Position numbers and translations under genes: made by a program
Source of the DNA: an uncultured Prevotellaceae bacterium
GTDB lineage: Bacteria; Bacteroidota; Bacteroidia; Bacteroidales; Bacteroidaceae
Direction: 5' to 3'
NCBI GenBank assembly: GCA_946644025.1
Contig: CAMPCG010000069.1
Coordinates: 1 to 10,909 of the forward strand
DNA length: 10,909 nt
Notes under the pieces: model-generated
The model's input: only the letters and a program-made list of their open reading frames with translations
Databases searched by the model: none
What the model was told of the DNA's origin: nothing
In this document: positions 1-5,566 of the stretch, piece after piece
How positions within the stretch are numbered: the first letter of the stretch is position 1
Layout of the letters: each line of letters starts with the position of its first letter

Positions 1-130
1 TACCCTTATCTGATGCCTCCGGCATCTTGCAGCCATTACCAAGATGTGTATAAAGGGTAGTTCCTTGGAGGGGAAGGAACGGTTTTCACAGATGCAGTGC
101 TGGAGGCTTAAAGGCACACCCCTCCCCCAG

Positions 131-152
131 CCCCTCCCCTATAGGGGAGGGG
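131..152. repeat. Perfect 22-bp palindrome
   Basis: CCCCTCCCC at 131-139 is followed by TATA at 140-143 and then GGGGAGGGG at 144-152, the exact reverse complement of the left half. It runs into the first copy of the 18-bp direct repeat at 147-164. It could form a cruciform or, if transcribed, a hairpin. It has no T-run after it, so a simple intrinsic terminator is not supported. Confidence 0.8.
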
Positions 153-350
153 TGAGCGGCGGCCTACCTTTTCCCAAGAGGAGGGGTGAGCGGCGGACAC
201 CCACCAGTTTATACATATATCCAAGATGTGTATAAAGAAAAGTTTAGGGGAGGGGTGAGCGGCGGACTGCTTCCCCTCAAAACGGAGGAGGAGGGGTGAG
301 CGGCGGACTACTTCCCCCTCAAAACGGAGGAGGAGGGGTGAGCGGCAGAC
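147..350. repeat. Five copies of an 18-bp direct repeat
   Basis: The unit GAGGGGTGAGCGGCGGAC is found at 147-164 (one mismatch), 181-198, 250-267, 291-308 and 333-350 (one mismatch). The last two copies belong to a 41- to 42-bp tandem unit (268-308 and 309-350) that also carries a shared CTCAAAACGGAGGAG stretch. The spacings of 34, 69, 41 and 42 bp are too irregular for a CRISPR array. The function is unknown. Confidence 0.85.
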
Positions 351-606
351 GCCCTTACCTTGGAGGGGAAGGAATGAGAACACGGAGGAGGGGAAAGCCC
401 CACGCACAGCCCCTCCCCCTGAGGAAGTGAGGAAGGGGAGCTGCGCGACGCGCTGTCAATCTGTGGTATCTGTGTGACAATGACATAAGCAGAATACGCG
501 GAAAGGCACCGGCTTGGAACAGGGATGGGGGGGGAGTAAGTCTGTAAAAGATAGGAAAAAGTGTGAAAGAAGGGTAAAAAATTGCACGTTATTGAAGAAT
601 TTTGCC

Positions 607-614
607 TACCTTTG
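607..614 (+). promoter_or_regulatory. Bacteroidetes -7 box upstream of the Nif3-family gene
   Basis: TACCTTTG at 607-614 fits the TAnnTTTG consensus exactly. The nearest TTG at 582-584 is 22 bp upstream, slightly too far for an ideal -33 box. Transcription would begin near 621. A coding start at TTG 602 would lie upstream of that, which supports the GTG start at 671. Confidence 0.6.
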
Positions 615-621
615 CACCCGT

Positions 622-637
622 CAGAACTAAGGTTCTG
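622..637 (+). other. Short hairpin at the predicted 5' end of the leader
   Basis: CAGAAC (622-627), loop TAAG, GTTCTG (632-637) form a perfect 6-bp stem that would be the first structure of the transcript from the 607-614 promoter. Five T residues follow within 10 bases (642-646). The stem is weak for a terminator, so it may instead protect the 5' end or be incidental. Confidence 0.4.
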
Positions 638-670
638 GCACTTTTTCGACCATTATATACTACAAGAAGC

Positions 671-1456
671 GTGAAAATAAAGCAAGTGCTCGACGCCCTT
701 GAACATTTCGCGCCCCTGCCGCTACAGGAGAGCTGGGACAATGCTGGCCTGCAGATTGGATTGACAGAGGCGGAGGTTTCAGGGGCATTATTGTGTCTGG
801 ACGTCACCCCCGACGTGGTAGACGAGGCCGTGCGGCGGGGCTGCAACCTGGTGGTGAGCCATCACCCCCTGCTCTTCCGCGGGCTGAAGCAGGTGGCCGA
901 TCTGAACGACGTGCAGCGTACGGTGAGGCGGGCCATCATGGAGAATGTGGCCGTAGTCTCGATGCACACCAACATGGACAATGCCCGCGGCGGTGTGAAC
1001 TGGAAGATTGCCGAGAAGCTGGGGCTGAGCGACGTGGAGTTCTTCGCCCCCAAGACGGTGGGCGACGTGCAGGGCGGCAGCGGCGTGACGGGATTGCTGG
1101 CACAGCCGGTGGAGGCCCGCACGTTCATCGAGAGGGTGAAGCAGACGTTCGGCGTGGAGTGTGCCCAGTGCAACGAGCTGCTGCGGCGGCCAGTCCGAAA
1201 GGTGGCCATCTGCGGCGGTGCGGGCGACTTCCTGCTCGATGAGGCCATCGCCCTGGGGGCCGATGCGTTCATCACGGGCGAGATGCACTATCATGCCTAC
1301 TTCGGCCACGAGCAGGAGATACAGATATGCGTCATAGGGCACTATCAGAGCGAGCAGTTCACGGCCGAGGTGTTCCGCGACATCATCGAAAGCCGATGCC
1401 CCGGGGTGAAGTGCTGCATGGCAGAGACGAATACTAATCCAATATTATATGTGTAA
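671..1456 (+). CDS. Nif3/YbgI-family dinuclear metal-binding protein
   Basis: This encodes a 261-residue protein of the Nif3-like family, toroidal hexamers that hold two metal ions per subunit; some members are described as GTP cyclohydrolase type I-like enzymes, but the cellular role is not settled. Ligand residues are visible: H64 and H65 in VSHHPLLF, D103 in HTNMDNARGG, and H224 and E228 in GHYQSEQF, matching the H-H-D-H-E set of E. coli YbgI. The N-terminus FAPLPLQESWDNAGLQIG is typical of the family. The length fits the short form without a large central insertion. The GTG at 671 was chosen because the protein family starts here and because the -7 box at 607-614 overlaps the upstream TTG. 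The next gene, a zinc-ribbon protein, is a usual Bacteroidales neighbour. The stop codon lies in sequence that recurs at the edge of the second spacer repeat. Confidence 0.93.
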   Translation: MKIKQVLDALEHFAPLPLQESWDNAGLQIGLTEAEVSGALLCLDVTPDVVDEAVRRGCNLVVSHHPLLFRGLKQVADLNDVQRTVRRAIMENVAVVSMHTNMDNARGGVNWKIAEKLGLSDVEFFAPKTVGDVQGGSGVTGLLAQPVEARTFIERVKQTFGVECAQCNELLRRPVRKVAICGGAGDFLLDEAIALGADAFITGEMHYHAYFGHEQEIQICVIGHYQSEQFTAEVFRDIIESRCPGVKCCMAETNTNPILYV

Positions 1457-1458
1457 CC

Positions 1459-1589
1459 GGAGTGAAGAGAAAGTGAAGGGAAAGTGAAAGAGAAGTGAAA
1501 GGGACGTTACCTTCTGCCATGACGGAAGTGCTGTAACTATCGTCCCTTTCCCTTCCCCTTCACTACCCTTTCACTCCATTTCACTCCCC
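1459..1589. repeat. Palindromic spacer element, copy 1
   Basis: Almost the whole gap between the Nif3-family and zinc-ribbon genes is one long inverted repeat. The left arm (1459-1506) consists of three 11-base units starting GTGAAG/GTGAAAG and then GTGAAAGGGACG; the right arm (1541-1587) is nearly complementary. Bases 1494-1556 are identical over 63 bp to 2500-2562. Inside the core, GTTAC (1506-1510) and GTAAC (1532-1536) pair around a smaller CTTC/GAAG hairpin. The transcript should fold into a large branched hairpin. There is no trailing T-run. A processing or stability role is inference. Confidence 0.85.
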
Positions 1590-1604
1590 AAAAAAGAAAA
1601 AAAC

Positions 1605-2462
1605 ATGGCAAAGAAAGATCCTACGGACTTGACGGTAGAAGAGCGTCTGAAGACCCTCTACCAGCTGCAGACGGCCCTGTCGGCCATCGACGAGAAGAAA
1701 GCATTGCGCGGTGAGCTGCCGCTCGAAGTGGAAGACCTGGAGGCCGAGATAGAAGGTCTCACCACGCGCATAGACCGCATCAAGAACGAGATTGGCGAGT
1801 TTGAGCGCGCCATTTCGCAGAAGAAGGGCGAGATCGTTGAGGCTCAGGCCAACGTGGACCGCTATAAGGGCCAGCTGGACATTGTGCGCAACAACCGCGA
1901 GTATGACACGCTCTACAAGGAGATAGAGTTCCAGACACTGGAGATAGAGCTGTGCAACAAGAAGATTAAGGAGGCAGAAGGCCGCATAGCCGAAAAGCAG
2001 GTCGAGCTGGAACAGAGCAAGGAGCAGTACGAGGAGAAGAACGGCGACCTGGAGCTGAAGCGCGGCGAGCTGGACGAGATTATCGAAGAGACCCGCGCCG
2101 AGGAGGAGCGTCTCAGGGAGAAGGTACACGACTACGAGGCCAAGATTGAGCCGCGCCTGCTCGCGTCGTTCAAGCGTATACGCAAGAACGCCCGCAACGG
2201 ACTGGGCATCGTCTACGTGCAGCGCGACGCCTGCGGAGGCTGCTTCAACAAGATTCCGCCCCAGCGACAGCTCGACATCAAGATGCACAAGAAGATTATT
2301 GTATGTGAGTATTGCGGACGCATCCTCATCGACCCCGAACTGGCTGGAGTGAAGACCGAGAAGCCCGTCAGCGACGACAAGAAGGCCGCACGCAAGCGCA
2401 CCGCCACGGCACGTAAGACGGCCTCGTCGAAGAAAGCCACCGACGCTAACGACATAGAGTAA
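1605..2462 (+). CDS. Coiled-coil protein with C-terminal C4 zinc ribbon
   Basis: This 285-residue protein begins with about 190 residues of charged heptad-rich sequence (repeated E, K, L, I) that should form a long antiparallel coiled coil. A zinc ribbon follows: C210-x2-C213 in ACGGCF and C234-x2-C237 in CEYCGRIL. This matches the C4-type zinc-ribbon family that includes CT398-like proteins; a nucleic-acid or protein adaptor role is usual to propose, but the function is not established. The last 35 or so residues are a basic, Lys/Ala/Thr-rich tail (KKAARKRTATARK) that looks like a histone-H1-like nucleic-acid-binding extension. ATG 1605 follows an A-rich tract directly after the spacer element, with no clear ribosome binding site. 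It is likely co-transcribed with the gene before it. Confidence 0.88.
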   Translation: MAKKDPTDLTVEERLKTLYQLQTALSAIDEKKALRGELPLEVEDLEAEIEGLTTRIDRIKNEIGEFERAISQKKGEIVEAQANVDRYKGQLDIVRNNREYDTLYKEIEFQTLEIELCNKKIKEAEGRIAEKQVELEQSKEQYEEKNGDLELKRGELDEIIEETRAEEERLREKVHDYEAKIEPRLLASFKRIRKNARNGLGIVYVQRDACGGCFNKIPPQRQLDIKMHKKIIVCEYCGRILIDPELAGVKTEKPVSDDKKAARKRTATARKTASSKKATDANDIE

Positions 2463-2475
2463 TATATGTGTAACT

Positions 2476-2611
2476 GGAGCGAAGGAGGAGTGAAAGGGGA
2501 GTGAAAGGGACGTTACCTTCTGCCATGACGGAAGTGCTGTAACTATCGTCCCTTTCCCTTCCTTTCCCTTTCAATTCCCCTTCACTCCCCTTTCACTTCC
2601 CTTCACTCCCC
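2476..2611. repeat. Palindromic spacer element, copy 2
   Basis: This is a second copy of the element, filling the gap before the cysteine peptidase gene. Its core 2500-2562 is identical over 63 bp to 1494-1556. The left arm (2476-2512) has two 11-base units and the terminal GTGAAAGGGACG; the right arm (2547-2611) is longer, with about four units read on the opposite strand. The arms therefore vary in unit number while the core is fixed. The sequence ATATGTGTAAC just before it (2464-2474) matches 1447-1457 at the end of the Nif3-family gene. Confidence 0.88.
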
Positions 2612-2631
2612 TATAAAAGAAAAGAAAGGAC

Positions 2632-4032
2632 ATGAAGCGTATATTTTTGTTTTTAGCCCTGGGGCTTACGTCGTTGGCGGCTCAGGCTCAGACCCGCGAC
2701 GGCGGCATATCAGACAAGATGCTGCGCGAGATGGAGAAGGAGCAGAAACTCACCCCGGCCGACAAGGCCCTGATGAACGCCATCGCCGCCAACGCCATTG
2801 ACAACGTGGCCGTGAACCACCAGAACGCCGGCGCGCTGGACACGAACTTCAGCATCGAGACGAAGCGGCAGAGCATCACCGACCAGCAACAGTCGGGACG
2901 ATGCTGGATGTTCTCGGGATTCAACGTGCTGCGCGGCGTCTACCTGCTCAAGACCGACTCCGTGCAGGTGGAGTTCTCGGAGGCATACCTCTTCTTCTAC
3001 GACCAGCTGGAGAAGGCCAACCTCATGCTGCAGGGCTGCATCGACAACGGCACGAAGCCCATCGACGACCAGCGCGTGCAGTTCTTCTTCCATTATCCGC
3101 TGAGCGACGGCGGCACGTTCTGCGGAGTGGCCGACCTGGCCGACAAGTACGGTCTGGTGCCCCGCGAGGCCATGCCCGAGTCGTTCGCATCTGAAAACAC
3201 CGCCAAGGCCAGGCAGCTGCTCTCCTCGAAGCTGCGCGAATACGGACTGCAGCTGCGCGAAATGGTGCAGAAGGGAAAGAAGGCTGCCTCGATAGAGAAG
3301 GCCAAGACGCGGATGCTCTGCCAGATATACCACATGCTGCAGTACACCATCGGAGACCCGCCACAGAAGTTCACCTACACCTTCCGTTCGAAGAAAGGCA
3401 ACGCCGTGGGCGAGGCCGAGGAGTACACCCCGCAACAGTTCTACAAGAAAGTGGTGGGCAAGAAGCTCAACGGCACGTTCATCATGGTGATGAACGACCC
3501 GCGCCGCCCCTACTACAAGACCTTCGAGGTGGAGCTGGACCGTCACACCTACGACGGCCACAACTGGAAGTACGTGAACCTGCCCATGGACGACATCGAG
3601 GAAATGGCCATTGCCACCCTGCGTGCCGGACATAAGCTCTACTCATCATACGACGTGGGCAAGATGCTCGACCGCAAGCGCGGCTATGCCGACACGGAGA
3701 ACTTCGACTACGGCTCGCTCTTCGGCACCACCTTCGGCATGGACAAGGCGGAGCGCATCTCGACCTTCGACAGCGGCTCCACCCACGCCATGACGCTCTG
3801 CGCCGTAGACCTGGACAAGAAGGGACGCGCAACGAAGTGGAAAGTGGAGAACTCATGGGGAGCCACGTGGGGACAGCAGGGATGCCTCATCATGACCGAC
3901 CGCTGGTTCCGCGAGTATATGTTCCGGCTCGTTGTGCCCGTTGACTACGTACCGGCAAAGGTGATGCAGGCCTGGCAGACCGAACCCGTCATGGTCATGC
4001 CCGAAGACCCCCTCTTCCTGCCAGACGAGTGA
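2632..4032 (+). CDS. pepC: Secreted C1B cysteine peptidase (bleomycin hydrolase/aminopeptidase C type)
   Basis: This 466-residue protein begins with a signal peptide (MKRIFLFLALGLTSLAAQA, likely cut near residue 19), so it should act in the periplasm or outside, unlike the cytoplasmic PepC of Gram-positives. The papain-type residues of the bleomycin hydrolase family are present: oxyanion Q85, nucleophile C91 in QQQSGRCWMF, H385 in THAMTLCAV, and N407 in VENSWGATWG. The overall length fits the family. Members trim N-terminal residues from peptides. ATG 2632 is the first codon of the signal peptide; a purine-rich AAGGA stands too close to serve as a good ribosome binding site. The stop codon TGA (4030-4032) lies inside the first heptamer of the array that follows. 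The next gene is another exported peptidase, which suggests shared use in peptide scavenging. Confidence 0.92.
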   Translation: MKRIFLFLALGLTSLAAQAQTRDGGISDKMLREMEKEQKLTPADKALMNAIAANAIDNVAVNHQNAGALDTNFSIETKRQSITDQQQSGRCWMFSGFNVLRGVYLLKTDSVQVEFSEAYLFFYDQLEKANLMLQGCIDNGTKPIDDQRVQFFFHYPLSDGGTFCGVADLADKYGLVPREAMPESFASENTAKARQLLSSKLREYGLQLREMVQKGKKAASIEKAKTRMLCQIYHMLQYTIGDPPQKFTYTFRSKKGNAVGEAEEYTPQQFYKKVVGKKLNGTFIMVMNDPRRPYYKTFEVELDRHTYDGHNWKYVNLPMDDIEEMAIATLRAGHKLYSSYDVGKMLDRKRGYADTENFDYGSLFGTTFGMDKAERISTFDSGSTHAMTLCAVDLDKKGRATKWKVENSWGATWGQQGCLIMTDRWFREYMFRLVVPVDYVPAKVMQAWQTEPVMVMPEDPLFLPDE

Positions 4033-4154
4033 GAAGGGAGAAGTGATGAGTGAGAAGTGATGAGTGATGAGTGATAAGTGATAAGTGATAAGTGATAAGT
4101 GATAAGTGATAAGTGATAATCGATAAGCGAAGAGTCATAAGTAAAAAGTGAAAG
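4029..4154. repeat. Heptanucleotide tandem array bridging two peptidase genes
   Basis: Bases 4029-4154 divide exactly into 18 heptamers in one unbroken phase. Seven perfect GTGATAA copies lie at 4071-4119; before them are GTGATGA and GTGAGAA variants, and after them decayed units (TCGATAA, GCGAAGA, GTCATAA, GTAAAAA) and a last GTGAAAG. The first unit contains the TGA stop of the cysteine peptidase gene and the last one begins with the GTG start of the serine peptidase gene. On the + strand every frame meets stops within 21 bases; the - strand is open and yields a false periodic peptide. Copy number is expected to vary by slippage. Confidence 0.92.
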
Positions 4155-5566
4155 GGACGGTAATTCATAGTCTCCTGTTGATATTGTGCACGTTCTTCGT
4201 ATGTGCTGCCTCGTGTGTTGCCAAGGTGAAATACCCTGGCAACCGATACTTCATTTACCGCTACACCCTGCGCGACAAGGCAGCCACCAACTACTCCCTT
4301 CACCACCCCCATCGCTTTCTCTCACGGCGCAGCCTGGAGCGGCGCGAGCGGCAACACCTTCCGCTCGACTCCACCGACCTGCCCGTGTGCCGTCACTATG
4401 TCAGGCAGTTCGAGGTCGACGGGGCACAGGTCGTGGGCACCAGCCGATGGCACAACACCGTGCTGGTGCGCTCGTGCGACTCGCTGCTGCTCGAGCGGCT
4501 GGCCAAGCTGCCGACGGTGAGCAAGAGCCGCTGCGTGTTCATTGCTCCCGACAGCATCGACAACCCTACAGAGGTGATGCCCATGATTCGCCAAGGGTTT
4601 AACAAGTGGGACTCGGTGAAGAACGACCCCTTGGGCATGGCCCGCCCGCAGATAGAGATGCTTCACGGCGACAGCCTTCACGAGGCCGGCCTGCGCGGAC
4701 AGGGCATGATGATTGCCATCCTCGACGGCGGCTTCCAGAACTACGACCGCATACCTGCGCTTTCGAAAGTGCGTATAGCAGGTATGCGCGACTTCGTCCC
4801 CCCGTGCGGAAAGAGCAACGCCTCAAGGCAGACAGCCCTCTACCAGATAGACCACGGCACAAAGGTCTTCTCCGCCCTCGCCGCTCAGGCCCCCGAGGTC
4901 ATCATGGGCACAGCCCCCGAGGCCACCTACTGGCTGCTGCGCTGCGAAGACCCGCTGACGGAGCAGCCCGTGGAGGAAGACTACTGGACAATGGCTGCCG
5001 AAATGGCCGACTCGGCGGGTGCAGACGTCATCAACTCGTCGTTGGGGTATTACAAATACGACAACGCCCTCTGCACCTACCGCCTTCAGGACCTTGACGG
5101 AAAGACGGCCTTCATCTCACAGTCAGCCTCCATGCTGGCCCGCAAGGGCATGGTGCTCTGCAACTCGGCCGGCAACAGCGGCATGGGACAGTGGAAGAAG
5201 ATTGGCGTGCCGGCTGATGCGCCCGACATTCTCACCGTAGGGGCCATCAACAAGGAGCGCCACATTGCCACCTTCAGCAGCGTTGGACCCTCGCAGGACG
5301 GGCGCGTGAAGCCCGACGTCGTGGCCCAGGGTGCCCCGACGGCACTGCTCTCCGGGCGCGGCACGCTACTCCACGACATGGGCACCTCGTTTTCCACACC
5401 CATCATCAGCGGACTCGTGGCCTGTCTGTGGCAGGGACACCGCAACATGACAGCACTCGAAATCATCGACCTCGTGCGCCGATGCTCCGACCAGCACGAC
5501 AACCCCACCAACATCTTTGGCTATGGCATTCCGGACTTCTGGAGAGCACACACTCTCGCTCTTTGA
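4148..5566 (+). CDS. Secreted S8 (subtilisin-like) serine peptidase
   Basis: This 472-residue protein starts with a signal peptide of about 25 residues (charged start, then HSLLLILCTFFVCAASCVA). The subtilase triad is visible: D193 in AILDGGF, H236 in DHGTKVFS, and S414 in GTSFSTP, with oxyanion N343 in NSAGNSG. Residues 30-180 form the N-terminal region usual in Bacteroidetes S8 peptidases. No Type IX secretion C-terminal domain is seen; the protein ends soon after the catalytic fold. The start is GTG 4148, the only codon giving a sensible signal peptide, and it lies in the final unit of the heptamer array, so the spacing and leader of this gene are set by repeat DNA. No ribosome binding site is evident. 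The 3' end overlaps xseA by 44 bp, which points to translational coupling. Confidence 0.92.
   Translation: MKGTVIHSLLLILCTFFVCAASCVAKVKYPGNRYFIYRYTLRDKAATNYSLHHPHRFLSRRSLERRERQHLPLDSTDLPVCRHYVRQFEVDGAQVVGTSRWHNTVLVRSCDSLLLERLAKLPTVSKSRCVFIAPDSIDNPTEVMPMIRQGFNKWDSVKNDPLGMARPQIEMLHGDSLHEAGLRGQGMMIAILDGGFQNYDRIPALSKVRIAGMRDFVPPCGKSNASRQTALYQIDHGTKVFSALAAQAPEVIMGTAPEATYWLLRCEDPLTEQPVEEDYWTMAAEMADSAGADVINSSLGYYKYDNALCTYRLQDLDGKTAFISQSASMLARKGMVLCNSAGNSGMGQWKKIGVPADAPDILTVGAINKERHIATFSSVGPSQDGRVKPDVVAQGAPTALLSGRGTLLHDMGTSFSTPIISGLVACLWQGHRNMTALEIIDLVRRCSDQHDNPTNIFGYGIPDFWRAHTLAL

Larger units (their letters stand above)
1..443. repeat. GC-rich intergenic repeat cluster
   Basis: This stretch has no credible gene and is made of short repeats. 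A 17-bp sequence CCAAGATGTGTATAAAG occurs at 39-55 and 221-237. A second 17-bp sequence, CCTTGGAGGGGAAGGAA, occurs at 63-79 and 358-374. Inverted pairs lie at 1-7/53-59 (TACCCTT/AAGGGTA), 12-17/21-26 (GATGCC/GGCATC) and 60-66/74-80 (GTTCCTT/AAGGAAC). An imperfect hairpin-like segment beginning CAGCCCCTCCCC and ending GGGGAGCTG spans 407-443. The purine/pyrimidine strand bias is strong. I infer a graveyard of small palindromic elements. From 444 to about 600 I see no gene and no clear structure apart from the promoter listed separately. The left edge is cut by the window. Confidence 0.75.

Noticed and set aside
147..350. Possible CRISPR array from the fivefold 18-bp repeat
   Set aside because: Spacing is irregular, units are short, the intervals contain other repeats, and no cas gene is present.
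108..407. Open frame on the minus strand with repeated RRSPLLLRFEG peptide
   Set aside because: The periodic peptide is a product of the 18-bp and 42-bp DNA repeats; there is no domain, promoter or start signal.
602..670. Upstream TTG start for the Nif3-family gene
   Set aside because: It overlaps the -7 promoter box and adds 23 residues unlike the family's N-terminus.
1506..1536. Integron attC-like site from GTTAC...GTAAC
   Set aside because: The pairs do not match the R/L box consensus (RYYYAAC and GTTRRRY), and the flanking arms and arrangement are wrong.
1590..1603. Poly-A tract before the zinc-ribbon gene as a minus-strand terminator tail
   Set aside because: The preceding palindrome is too large and there is no minus-strand gene upstream to terminate; it more likely serves as an A-rich translation enhancer.
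3995..4312. Minus-strand open frame with SLITYHL-type repeats
   Set aside because: The heptamer has no stop on this strand, so any array reads open; the peptide is an artefact.
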